33,316 bases of DNA from Thermodesulfobacteriota bacterium (GTDB taxonomy: Bacteria; Desulfobacterota; Thermodesulfobacteria; Thermodesulfobacteriales; Thermodesulfobacteriaceae). Below the pieces are notes generated by a model. That model was not told the origin of the DNA. It was given only the letters and a program-made list of their open reading frames with translations, and did no database searches. Location of the stretch: contig JAUQQL010000021.1 in NCBI GenBank assembly GCA_030578315.1, positions 1-33,316 of the forward strand, in the 5' to 3' direction. A program made the position numbers and the translations under genes. Positions 7,611-15,540 of the stretch are shown one piece after another (within the stretch, counting starts at the first letter, position 1; every line of letters begins with the position of its first letter).

Positions 7611-9647
7611 TTACCTTACAGTAACTGCTAAAACTTGTTTTAAAGTAGTTTCCCCTTTTAGAACTTTTAGAATTCCATCTTGTTTTAAAGTAAGAAATCC
7701 TTTTTGCATAGCTACTTTTCTAATTTCTGAAGGTGGGGCATTTTTAATTATGTAATCTTTTAATTCTTCATCAGGGATTAAAAGTTCGTGAAGGGCTATT
7801 CTTCCTTTAAAACCTGTAAAGTTACAGAGAGGACATCCTACAGGCTTATAAAAAGTTGCTTTTTCAAATAGTTCTTCTTTTAAAGGTTTTACTGGATGAA
7901 ATCCATATTCAAATTTGAGTCTTTCTAACTCTTCTTTAGAAGGTATATAGGGTTCTTTACAGTTAGAACATAACCTCTTAGCTAGTCTTTGAGCTAAAAT
8001 TCCTAAGAGAGCATCTGCAAAATTATAAGGATCTATGTCCATACCTAAAAGTCTAGTAACTGTCTCTGGAGCACTGTTAGTGTGAAGGGTACTTAATACT
8101 AGATGTCCTGTTAAAGAAGCTTCTATTAAAATGTGTGCGGTTTCCCTGTCTCTGGTTTCTCCTATCATTATAATATCTGGGTCAGCCCTTAAAAAGGACC
8201 TCAAAATTCTTGCAAAAGTAAGTCCAATTTTAGGATTTACTTGAACTTGTCTTAATCCTTCTTGGACAATTTCTACTGGATCTTCAGCAGTCCATATTTT
8301 TTTAGTAGGTTTGTTTAAATATTTTAAAGCTGCGTGTAAAGTAGTAGTTTTACCAGAACCTGTAGGACCAACTGCCAATATTAAACCATAAGGTAAATCT
8401 AAAATTTTTTTAAAATTTTCGTAGTTTTCAGGTAAAAGATCTAGCTCTTCCAAATGTCTAAACTCAATTCCTCCCAAGATTCTTAACACAGCATCTTCAT
8501 TTCCATCAATGGTTGGTATAGTAGCAACTCTTATCTCAAAAGACTGGCCGGTTTTGGTCTTGAATTTTATCTTACCATCTTGGGGAAGTCTTCTTTCTGC
8601 AATATCTAAATTAGCCATAATTTTAATCCTTGAAATAATTAACCTTTTTTGAGATTCGGGTAAAACTGTATAAGTAAAACAATCGCCATCTACCCTAAAC
8701 CTAACTTGAAGCCCCATTTTACCTGTAAGACTTTCAAAGTGTATATCGGAAGCTCTTAACTTGTAAGCTTCTTCTATAATACTATTTACTAAGTTTACAA
8801 TAGTACTATCTACTAGTTCTGCTTCTGAAATTTCTTCTTCTGGCTCAGATTCTGGCTCAAATTCAAACTCCTCTCCTAAAGAAGGATAAAAATGTTTTTG
8901 GATAGTCTCTAAGATATCTTCTTTTATTGCAAAGCCTAACTTAGCATCAGAAAGGTGTAAAATTTTTTTTACTTTTTCAATAGTTTCTTTGTCTTCCGGA
9001 TTATAACATATTAAGTAAACAATATTTTCATATTCAACAGGCAAACAAAGAGTTTCTTCAAAGAATTGTTTTTTAATTTCTAGAATCTTAGAAATTTTCT
9101 TAAATTTTTTGAATTCTTTTAGGTCAAAAGCAGGAATTTGGTAATAGTTTTCTATGGATTTCAGAATTTCGGTCTTAGGAATTTTAAATCTTTCCATTAA
9201 AATTTTTTCAATACTTAAATTTTTTTCTATAGCTTCTAACTGAAGTTTAAGAAGAGTTTCTGAAGATACAGGAAGATTTTTGAGAACATCTTTAAGTTTT
9301 TCAAAGCCAACCAAAATTTTTAACTTCTCAATCTTTTCTAAATACTTGGTTTCCGAATATAATAAAAATAACTTTTTAACAATTTCTAAAGCTTTCTTAA
9401 ATTCTTTGTTTCTTTCACAAATTTCACTTGCTTTTTCTAATAAAAACTTTTTAGTTTTTGCTTCTAAATTTGGAGTTTTTAGGATTTCTAAAATTGTTTC
9501 TAAAACTAAGAAGTCTTGCTTGATTTCATCTTCTAAAGTTTCTAAAGCGTTTTTAATTACATTCAGGTCTTGAGGATGTTCTTTAATTAGAAGTTTAATC
9601 TTGTGGAGCTTTTCTTTGATGCTAAAGTTTTTTGCTAAATCTTCCAT
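7611..9647 (-). CDS. pilB: Type IV pilus / type II secretion assembly ATPase (PilB/GspE family)
   Basis: A hexameric cytoplasmic ATPase that drives pilin or pseudopilin polymerisation. From about 125 to 255 there is an MshEN-like N2 region, then an Asp/Glu-rich linker (about 258-280), the N-domain with RVDG, Walker A GPTGSGKT (427-434), an Asp box, Walker B around IIMIGETRD, and a zinc-binding pair CSNC...CPLC in the C-terminal part, all typical of PilB/GspE. The first 110 or so residues are extra compared with usual PilB (about 570 residues) and look all-helical; I recognise no domain there. No pilin, pilC or pilT gene is nearby, so assignment to pili or secretion is open. It heads the minus-strand run leading into fdhD 27 bases later. 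Confidence 0.85.
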   Translation of the reverse strand: MEDLAKNFSIKEKLHKIKLLIKEHPQDLNVIKNALETLEDEIKQDFLVLETILEILKTPNLEAKTKKFLLEKASEICERNKEFKKALEIVKKLFLLYSETKYLEKIEKLKILVGFEKLKDVLKNLPVSSETLLKLQLEAIEKNLSIEKILMERFKIPKTEILKSIENYYQIPAFDLKEFKKFKKISKILEIKKQFFEETLCLPVEYENIVYLICYNPEDKETIEKVKKILHLSDAKLGFAIKEDILETIQKHFYPSLGEEFEFEPESEPEEEISEAELVDSTIVNLVNSIIEEAYKLRASDIHFESLTGKMGLQVRFRVDGDCFTYTVLPESQKRLIISRIKIMANLDIAERRLPQDGKIKFKTKTGQSFEIRVATIPTIDGNEDAVLRILGGIEFRHLEELDLLPENYENFKKILDLPYGLILAVGPTGSGKTTTLHAALKYLNKPTKKIWTAEDPVEIVQEGLRQVQVNPKIGLTFARILRSFLRADPDIIMIGETRDRETAHILIEASLTGHLVLSTLHTNSAPETVTRLLGMDIDPYNFADALLGILAQRLAKRLCSNCKEPYIPSKEELERLKFEYGFHPVKPLKEELFEKATFYKPVGCPLCNFTGFKGRIALHELLIPDEELKDYIIKNAPPSEIRKVAMQKGFLTLKQDGILKVLKGETTLKQVLAVTVR

Positions 9648-9903
9648 CTTGAGTTAAAATATCGTAAAAATTTTATTTAACTTTAACATAAAAATTTGAA
9701 AATGAAAATTTGGTCAGAATATAGGAATATAAAAATCGGAGATTATGCTTAAGCTATGAATTTGGAGTTAAATTAAATTTTATAGTAGACAAAAAACTTT
9801 GATACTACGAAAAAAACCGAAGAATATTTGAATTTTTAATTAAAATTTTTAGATAAATTAATATTAAAATAGAAAATTCCAAATTTTTAAGTTTATTTAA
9901 TAC

Positions 9904-9931
9904 TTGACAAGCCTTAAAGAATTGTTAAAAA
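9904..9931 (+). promoter_or_regulatory. Probable dsrABD promoter
   Basis: A perfect TTGACA (9904-9909) is followed after 16 bases by TAAAAA (9926-9931), which is preceded by TG at 9923-9924 (extended -10 form TGnTAAAAA). The expected start of transcription is near 9938, about 28 bases before the dsrA ATG. Confidence 0.5.
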
Positions 9932-9941
9932 TGTATATACA
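9932..9941. promoter_or_regulatory. Perfect palindrome at the expected dsr transcription start
   Basis: TGTATATACA is identical to its reverse complement and sits directly after the -10 box, where a repressor would block initiation. A ten-base AT-rich palindrome can occur by chance, so an operator role is a suggestion only. Confidence 0.25.
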
Positions 9942-9965
9942 AATAAAAAATGTAGGGAGGGTACA

Positions 9966-11264
9966 ATGAGTGAAATAAAAAAACATGATACTCCTTTAGT
10001 GGACCAATTAAAATCTGGACCTTGGCCAAGTTTTGTAGATGATATTTATACTTATGCTGAGAAACATAAAAAGCAAGCTTGTTTTGATATTATGGGGCAG
10101 TTAGAATTGTCTTATAAAAATAAGGAAACTCATTGGAAACATGGTGGAATCGTAGGAGTTTTTGGGTATGGTGGAGGCGTTATAGGGCGTTATTCAGATC
10201 AACAAGATAAGTTTCCAGCTATTTGGGCTTTTCACACTATTCGTGTACATCAACCAGGTGGAAAGTGGTATCACACTTCTTACTTAAGAAAACTTTGTGA
10301 CATGTGGGATAATAGAGGTAGTGGTATAGTTAATTTTCATGGTTCTACGGGGGACCTTGTTCTTCTTGGTACTGTAACTGAACAACTAGAATATATCTTT
10401 TTTGACTTAACTCATCAGCTGAAACAAGATTTAGGTGGTTCTGGTTCAAATTTAAGAACTCCTGCTTCTTGTATGGGCAAATCTCGTTGTGAATGGTCTT
10501 GTATTGATACTATGGCTATAGAGTACGATTTAGGTATGGAATTTCAGGACGAACTTCATCGTCCTTCTTTTCCTTACAAGTTTAAAATTAAGGTTTCCGG
10601 TTGTCCTATTGACTGTGTAGCAGCTATTGCTCGTGCAGATTTATCTATTATTGGAACCTGGATTGATGATATTAGAATTGACCAAGAGGCGGTAAAAGCA
10701 TATGTAGGAGGGGAGTTAAAACCTGGTGGTGGTTCTCACTCTGATAGAGATTGGGGGCCTTTTGACATTCAAAAGGAAGTAATTGAACTTTGTCCTACTC
10801 AGTGTATGTATTGGGATGAAAAAGAGAAAAAACTTTATATTAATAACAAGGAATGTAATAGATGTATGCATTGTATAGCGGTTATGCCTGAAGCTCTAAG
10901 ACCAGGTACTGATACAGGAGCAACCATTCTTATGGGAGCAAAAGCTCCTATTTTAGAGGGAGCTCAACTTTCTACTGTGATTGTTCCTTTTATGAGATTA
11001 GAACCTCCTTATGAAGAGTTAAAAGAACTTATTCGCAAGGCTTGGGATTTCTGGATGGAAGTTGGTAAAAATCGTGAGCGTTTAGGAGAACTTATTCAAA
11101 GGATTGGTCTTAACAGATTTATCACTGAAATTCTTGGACTTAAAGCTGTTCCTCAGCATATTAGAGAACCTCGTTCTAATCCTTATGTATTTTGGAAAGA
11201 AGAAGAAGTTCCAGGTGGTTGGACAAGAGATGCTGCAGAATTTAGAAAACGTCACCCAGCTTAA
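9966..11264 (+). CDS. dsrA: Dissimilatory sulfite reductase alpha subunit
   Basis: With DsrB it forms the cytoplasmic alpha2beta2 enzyme that reduces sulfite, in concert with DsrC and the DsrMKJOP membrane complex, in the last step of sulfate respiration. The siroheme-[4Fe-4S] binding cysteines are visible as Cys169 and Cys175 (CMGKSRC) and Cys213 and Cys217 (SGCPIDC). An inserted ferredoxin domain carries CPTQC (276-280) and CNRCMHC (297-303). At 432 residues the length is normal. The ATG follows GGGAGG. The sequence is uninterrupted and, with dsrD in the operon, belongs to the reductive type. Confidence 0.97.
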   Translation: MSEIKKHDTPLVDQLKSGPWPSFVDDIYTYAEKHKKQACFDIMGQLELSYKNKETHWKHGGIVGVFGYGGGVIGRYSDQQDKFPAIWAFHTIRVHQPGGKWYHTSYLRKLCDMWDNRGSGIVNFHGSTGDLVLLGTVTEQLEYIFFDLTHQLKQDLGGSGSNLRTPASCMGKSRCEWSCIDTMAIEYDLGMEFQDELHRPSFPYKFKIKVSGCPIDCVAAIARADLSIIGTWIDDIRIDQEAVKAYVGGELKPGGGSHSDRDWGPFDIQKEVIELCPTQCMYWDEKEKKLYINNKECNRCMHCIAVMPEALRPGTDTGATILMGAKAPILEGAQLSTVIVPFMRLEPPYEELKELIRKAWDFWMEVGKNRERLGELIQRIGLNRFITEILGLKAVPQHIREPRSNPYVFWKEEEVPGGWTRDAAEFRKRHPA

Positions 11265-11307
11265 TTTAGCTGGTTTAAAAAATTTATTTAAATAAAGGAG
11301 GGTTATT

Positions 11308-12522
11308 ATGGAAGAAAAAATTGTAATGCCTGATCCGATTTATAGTGAGCCTTATGATCCGAAGTTGGCAGAAAAACTTTATAATCCTTCTAAACCTATG
11401 GAAAATAGAATTACTGATATAGGACCTCCTCATTATAGCCAGTTTCTACCTCCTATTGTTCAGAAGAATTATGGAAAGTGGAAATCTCATGTTATTCTTC
11501 AGCCTGGAGTTATAAAATATACTTCTGAAACAGGGGATGTAATATATGTAGTAAGATGTGGAACTCCTCGATTAGAAACTACAGATTATATCCGTGAAAT
11601 TTGTGAAATTGCTGATAAGTATTGTGATGGTTATGTACGTTGGACAACTCGTAACAATGTAGAATTTCATGTGACCTCGGAAGAAAAACTCAAAGCTTTA
11701 ATTGAAGATTTAAAAAACAGAAAACATCCTAACGGTTCTCACAAATTTCCTATAGGTGGAACTGGAGCAGGGGTAAGCAATATTGTACATACTCAAGGGT
11801 GGATTCATTGTCATACTCCAGCAACGGATGCTTCTGGAGTGGTAAAAGCAGTATTAGATGAACTTTTTGAATATTTTGGTTCTCATAAGCTTCCAGCCAA
11901 AACTAGACTAGCTTTAGCCTGTTGTTTAAATATGTGTGGAGCGGTGCACTGTTCTGATATTGCTATTCTTGGAATACATAGAAAACCTCCTCTAATTGAG
12001 GATGATAGATTGGAACATGTATGTGAAATTCCTCTAGTAGTGGCTGCTTGTCCTCTTGGTGCTATAAGACCTGCTACTGTAGAAGTAAGTGGGCAAAAAA
12101 GAAAAAGTGTAAGAATAAACTTGGAACGTTGTATGTTCTGTGGTAATTGTTATACTATGTGTCCTGCTATGCCTCTTTCTGATGGAGAAGGAGATGGAGT
12201 TGCTATTTTAGTTGGAGGTAAAATTTCTAATAGAATTTCTCCTCCTAAATTTTCTAAACTAGTTATTCCCTACATTCCAAATGAACCTCCTCGTTGGCCT
12301 ACTACTGTAAAGTGGGTAAAGAAAATTTTAGAAACTTATGCTAAACATGCTAGAAAATATGAAAGACTTGGTGATTGGGCCGAAAGGATAGGATGGGAAA
12401 AATTCTTTGAACTCTGTGAAATTCCTTTTACTGATAAGTGCATTGACGACTATAGGTTGGCTTACGATACTTATAGAACTTCTATGCACTTTAAATTTAC
12501 TAGCCATGTAGAAATTAAATAA
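11308..12522 (+). CDS. dsrB: Dissimilatory sulfite reductase beta subunit
   Basis: Carries the catalytically active siroheme of DsrAB. Visible motifs are [18 protein letters not shown] (163-180, Cys168), [16 protein letters not shown] (205-220) with the remaining cluster ligands, and the ferredoxin domain CPLGAIRP (248-255) plus [11 protein letters not shown] (275-285). The length (404 residues) is slightly above the usual 380 or so, mainly in the first 40 residues and the C-terminal tail. A strong AGGAGGG lies ahead of the ATG, 43 bases after dsrA. The spacer contains an AT palindrome (11283-11296) but no terminator. Confidence 0.97.
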   Translation: MEEKIVMPDPIYSEPYDPKLAEKLYNPSKPMENRITDIGPPHYSQFLPPIVQKNYGKWKSHVILQPGVIKYTSETGDVIYVVRCGTPRLETTDYIREICEIADKYCDGYVRWTTRNNVEFHVTSEEKLKALIEDLKNRKHPNGSHKFPIGGTGAGVSNIVHTQGWIHCHTPATDASGVVKAVLDELFEYFGSHKLPAKTRLALACCLNMCGAVHCSDIAILGIHRKPPLIEDDRLEHVCEIPLVVAACPLGAIRPATVEVSGQKRKSVRINLERCMFCGNCYTMCPAMPLSDGEGDGVAILVGGKISNRISPPKFSKLVIPYIPNEPPRWPTTVKWVKKILETYAKHARKYERLGDWAERIGWEKFFELCEIPFTDKCIDDYRLAYDTYRTSMHFKFTSHVEIK

Positions 12523-12537
12523 AAGAGGTGAAACGCG

Positions 12538-12798
12538 ATGGATAAAGAAGAACTTAAACAAAAGATTATTGAGGTTATTGAAAAGAAGATAAAAGTTGCG
12601 GGAAAATCTAAGGTTTATTTAAAAGACCTCCAGAAAGATTTACCAGGAGTTAGTCCTAGAGATATTAAAAATGCTGCTAATGAACTAGTAAGGGAAGGTA
12701 AGTTAGAATATTTTTCTACCGGAAGTACTGTAATGTTTGGAATTCCTGGAGTAGGAATGGGATTAGAAGCTGGTTCAGAGAAACCTAAAGAAGAATAA
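12538..12798 (+). CDS. dsrD: DsrD, winged-helix activator of sulfite reductase
   Basis: A small (86-residue) winged-helix protein found only with reductive-type dsrAB and reported to stimulate DsrAB activity. The conserved end of the fold, LEYFSTGSTVMFGIPGVG (56-73), matches the family, as does the helix-turn-helix before it. It is a little longer than usual, with an acidic C-terminal tail. It starts 15 bases after dsrB with GAGGTG as ribosome binding site. The stop is followed at once by the terminator, so no dsrN follows in this operon. Its last 24 bases overlap the end of the convergent kinase gene. Confidence 0.93.
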   Translation: MDKEELKQKIIEVIEKKIKVAGKSKVYLKDLQKDLPGVSPRDIKNAANELVREGKLEYFSTGSTVMFGIPGVGMGLEAGSEKPKEE

Positions 12799-13740
12799 AA
12801 GAAGAGAGGGGAGGTTTTTCTCCCCTTCTTCTTTTAAAATTTTTATTAAAGTTTTTAATCTTTTTTCACCAGAATAAATATAATTTTTAAACCAAATTTT
12901 TTTATCTTTTAAAGAAAGTTTACAATAAGCTCCTAAAGTTTGCATTAGTCTTATAAGACTTAAAAATTTCAATTCCTTTTTAAAAAGTTCTTTATTATAT
13001 TTATCGTTTAATGCCAAATAATAATCTAATAATTCTTTTCTTTTTTCTTCAAGCTCTGCATAAGGATCATAAAGAAGTGAAGCTACGTCATAACCAGGGG
13101 GACCAAGACGTGCTCCTTGAAAATCAATGATGTAAACTTTTTTTTTCTTAATCATAAGATTTTTGCTTTGAAAATCCCGGTGCATTACAGTTAAATTATT
13201 AAAGTTAGCTTTTTCTTTTACCCAAATTTTAAACTCCTCTACAAATTTTTCGTCTAAAGAGATTTTTTTGTATTTTTCTACATACCATTGTAAAAAATAT
13301 TTTACTTCTTTTTCCCATAAAAATTCAAAATCGTAAAAAGGGGTATCTAAAGTATCTTCTAGTGGAAATTCTTTATTTAAACTTTGTAAAGCAGATAAAT
13401 GTTCTAAAGCTTGATAATAGTAAAACTTTCTTTTTCTTTTAAGGTCGTACAGTCTACAATTTCCCAAGTCCTCTATCAAAAGAATGCCTCTTTTTGGTTC
13501 ATAAAATTTTATCTCAGGAACTGGAATTTTATATTTTTTAAAAAAATTTCCTAAGGAGTAGTAAGCTTTAGCTTCTTTAAGGCCATATTCATCTTTTTGA
13601 GGCAAAATAAGAATAAAGGTTTCATTTTTAAAAAAAAGTCTGAAAAATTTTCGATCAGAACCGTCACCTCTAAGAGCTTCAATTTTGTAAGGTTTTAATT
13701 TTAAGTCTGAAAGTATACTAAATAAAAAGTTGAAATTCAT
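12775..13740 (-). CDS. amgK: Sugar kinase of the aminoglycoside phosphotransferase fold (AmgK-like)
   Basis: Probably phosphorylates the anomeric position of an amino sugar such as N-acetylmuramate or N-acetylglucosamine, giving the substrate of the next enzyme. The APH-fold motifs are HRDFQSKNLM with the catalytic Asp and IDFQGARLGPPGYDVASLL with the metal-binding Asp, the latter characteristic of the AmgK group. ATG at 13740 is preferred because AGGAAA lies just upstream; a TTG at 13779 would overlap the preceding gene by 62 bases. The pairing with a MurU-like gene (overlap 23 bases) supports the AmgK/MurU recycling pathway known from Pseudomonas. The C-terminal hydrophobic tail (LPSLLLFFFRFL) is encoded by the reverse complement of the dsr terminator, and the gene ends 24 bases inside dsrD. 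Confidence 0.72.
   Translation of the reverse strand: MNFNFLFSILSDLKLKPYKIEALRGDGSDRKFFRLFFKNETFILILPQKDEYGLKEAKAYYSLGNFFKKYKIPVPEIKFYEPKRGILLIEDLGNCRLYDLKRKRKFYYYQALEHLSALQSLNKEFPLEDTLDTPFYDFEFLWEKEVKYFLQWYVEKYKKISLDEKFVEEFKIWVKEKANFNNLTVMHRDFQSKNLMIKKKKVYIIDFQGARLGPPGYDVASLLYDPYAELEEKRKELLDYYLALNDKYNKELFKKELKFLSLIRLMQTLGAYCKLSLKDKKIWFKNYIYSGEKRLKTLIKILKEEGEKNLPSLLLFFFRFL
12797..12840 (+). terminator. Rho-independent terminator of dsrABD
   Basis: A long hairpin starts at the dsrD stop. AAAAGAAGA (12797-12805), one bulged G and AGGGGAG (12807-12813) pair with CTCCCCT and TCTTCTTTT (12820-12835) around a GTTTTT loop, giving 16 base pairs. The 3' arm ends in T-rich sequence, followed by AAAATTTTT. 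The same bases are the last codons of the minus-strand kinase gene. Confidence 0.75.
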
Positions 13741-14599
13741 AATTTCCTGATCGAATATGAGCTTTTTTCCAAGAAACAACCTTAGAAAGAAAAGTTTTTT
13801 CCTCTATCAAAGTTTCCTCCTCAATATAGACCCAGTTTTCAATTTTTAAGTTCTTAGGAATTTTTTTAGTTTTTATCACTTGAAAAGACGAAAAATTGTT
13901 ATTTAGAAAAGGTATGGAAATTTTATGAACGAGAAGGTCCTCAAAACAAGATAAATATCTTTCCAAAGTGCCTATATCTTTTAGGTAATACCCTTGGGTT
14001 ATAAAAGAGTTTATAGAAATTTTTTTGTTAAAAATAAGCATCTGATAAATCTTTATTAAGTCCTTCTCTTGAGGAAAATACTTAAATATTTCCGGATTAA
14101 TTACTTGAATTCCTGCATAGGTATAAGCATTTTTAGAAGCTATTCTGAAATTTTTAACCAGATTACTTTCTATTTCCACATTATCATTGTGCCCTTTAAA
14201 GCATAAAATAGTTATGGGATTATTTTGATTTAAATGATAAAAATAAAATGTTTTTAATGGAAAATTGGTTAATATATCTCCGTTTATAACTAAGGTAGGC
14301 TCTTTAAAAAAAGTCCTAGCATTTAAGAGAGCTCCTCCTGTTCCTAAAAGATAGGGCTCTACAAAAACTTCTATTTCTACTTGTAAATGTTTTCTTTGAT
14401 ATTCTTTTATAAAGGGAAGAAGCTTATCTTTAAGATGGTACGCATTAATTCCTATTTTTCTAAATCCACTGTAAATTAGTTGGTCTAAGATAATTTCTAA
14501 AAGAGGTTTTCCTATTATAGGAAAAAGAGATTTAGGTAAAACTTTAGTGTAAGGAAGAAGTCTTCGGCCTTCTCCAGCTGATAAAATGAAAGCCTGCAC
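13718..14599 (-). CDS. murU: Sugar-1-phosphate nucleotidyltransferase (MurU-like)
   Basis: Makes an NDP-sugar from a sugar 1-phosphate, likely UDP-MurNAc if the pathway is the AmgK/MurU cell-wall recycling route. The N-terminal motif SAGEGRRLLPYTKVLPKSL (7-25) is the nucleotidyltransferase signature, followed by NGD with the metal-binding Asp at about residue 108 and a GTGGAL loop. The protein is longer than MurU (about 225 residues): after roughly 230 it has an extra segment with short acidic and hexapeptide-like text, as in mannose-1-phosphate guanylyltransferase-type enzymes. It starts with GTG three bases after the tatA stop and has no clear ribosome binding site, suggesting translational coupling. 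A GDP-mannose-type or other nucleotide sugar product is the main alternative. Confidence 0.68.
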   Translation of the reverse strand: MQAFILSAGEGRRLLPYTKVLPKSLFPIIGKPLLEIILDQLIYSGFRKIGINAYHLKDKLLPFIKEYQRKHLQVEIEVFVEPYLLGTGGALLNARTFFKEPTLVINGDILTNFPLKTFYFYHLNQNNPITILCFKGHNDNVEIESNLVKNFRIASKNAYTYAGIQVINPEIFKYFPQEKDLIKIYQMLIFNKKISINSFITQGYYLKDIGTLERYLSCFEDLLVHKISIPFLNNNFSSFQVIKTKKIPKNLKIENWVYIEEETLIEEKTFLSKVVSWKKAHIRSGNYEFQLFI

Positions 14600-14602
14600 A
14601 GA

Positions 14603-14794
14603 TTAAGTTTTAGAAAGTTTGTCTTCTTTATCTTCTTTTAAAGATTCTTTAAATTCAGTTGAATTTAAAGCTTCTTTAAAAGAACGAATCCCCTTTCCTA
14701 GACTAGCACCAACTTCAGGAAGTTTCTTAGCTCCGAAAATTAAAAGAGCTAATAATAAAATAATAAAAATTTCTTGTCCTCCTATAAAACTCAT
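14603..14794 (-). CDS. tatA: Twin-arginine translocase subunit TatA
   Basis: A 63-residue membrane protein that forms the Tat pore for folded proteins. It has a short periplasmic start, one membrane helix (about 8-21), the FG hinge at 20-21, the amphipathic helix with KLPEVGASLGKGIRSFK (24-40), and a charged tail. ATG at 14794 is chosen because AGGAGG (14803-14808) is ideally placed and because it begins exactly at the TatA consensus; a start 12 codons earlier would add an unneeded segment. The A of the ATG is the last base of the tatC stop (TAATG), a sign of translational coupling. Confidence 0.9.
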   Translation of the reverse strand: MSFIGGQEIFIILLLALLIFGAKKLPEVGASLGKGIRSFKEALNSTEFKESLKEDKEDKLSKT

Positions 14795-15540
14795 TAAAGA
14801 TTCCTCCTGAATTCTATTATTTTGATGCAAATTATACTTATTTCGTAAAGGATTGTCAAGAGTATGCCTAAGAGTATTTGATTTAAAGGATCGCTTGAAG
14901 AAGTTACTATAGCAGAGATTAAAAAGAAGAAAATTATAAAATAACCCCTATAAGTTTTAAGGAAGCGAGAATTAATTAATTGAAGAAAAAAAAGAAAGAA
15001 TATAAAAGACGGAAGCTGAAAAACTATTCCAAAAAGAATAAAAATTTTTAGTACAAAAGATATATATTCGTTTAAAAAAGGTTTGAAGGTAAGAAAGTTT
15101 TTTCCAAAAGAGGATAATATTTTAATTATAAAAGGAATAAAGGCAAAGTAAGCTAATAAAGTACCAAATAAAAAGGCAAAACAGGTAAGTAAAAAGGCTA
15201 TTTTAATCCATTTTTTTTCGTGAGAGTATAAACCTGGAGCTACAAAATTCCACAGTTGATAAAAAATATAAGGACTTCCTAAAATAAAACCTCCTATAAT
15301 AGCTATTTTGATATAAAGAGAGAAAACTTCGGTAAAAGTTTTAAAAAAAATAACTTCTTCTAAGGGAAGGTTTTTATAAAGAGGCTTAAGTAAAAAGGCT
15401 ATTGTACTTTCTATTTTTAGATAAACTAAGATAGAAGCGATAACCCAACTTACAAAAGCTTTAATTAGACAAGCTCTAAGTTCTATTAAGTGAGAAATGA
15501 ATGATTTTTTGTGTTCTAAATTATCTGGGGATTCACTCAT
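14794..15540 (-). CDS. tatC: Twin-arginine translocase subunit TatC
   Basis: The six-helix receptor that recognises the twin-arginine signal peptide. HLIELRACL (16-24) corresponds to the conserved HLxELRxRL start, there is a QLWNFVAPGLYSHEKK loop, six hydrophobic segments and the late SSSDPLNQILL motif. The 248 residues are normal. It overlaps the transketolase end by eight bases and the tatA start by one, so tkt, tatC and tatA are probably one transcript. No tatB is visible, so TatA may serve both roles. Confidence 0.93.
   Translation of the reverse strand: MSESPDNLEHKKSFISHLIELRACLIKAFVSWVIASILVYLKIESTIAFLLKPLYKNLPLEEVIFFKTFTEVFSLYIKIAIIGGFILGSPYIFYQLWNFVAPGLYSHEKKWIKIAFLLTCFAFLFGTLLAYFAFIPFIIKILSSFGKNFLTFKPFLNEYISFVLKIFILFGIVFQLPSFIFFLFFLQLINSRFLKTYRGYFIIFFFLISAIVTSSSDPLNQILLGILLTILYEISIICIKIIEFRRNL

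Larger units (their letters stand above)
9648..9965. other. Divergent intergenic region between pilB-type gene and dsrA
   Basis: A 318-base, very AT-rich spacer between two divergent operons. Its right end holds the dsr promoter, a 10-bp palindrome and the GGGAGG ribosome binding site. I see no convincing promoter for the leftward gene and no small gene or structured RNA in the rest. Confidence 0.6.

Noticed and set aside
11104-11295. Plus-strand 63-codon frame at the end of dsrA
   Set aside because: Overlaps the conserved dsrA C-terminus in another frame and is Leu/Lys-rich by composition only.
11283-11296. Palindrome TTTATTTAAATAAA between dsrA and dsrB as an operator or processing site
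   Set aside because: A/T-only palindromes of this kind are expected by chance at this base composition.
12775-13779. Longer form of the AmgK-like gene starting at TTG 13779
   Set aside because: It would overlap the preceding gene by 62 bases and has no ribosome binding site; ATG 13740 has AGGAAA directly upstream and begins at the domain edge.
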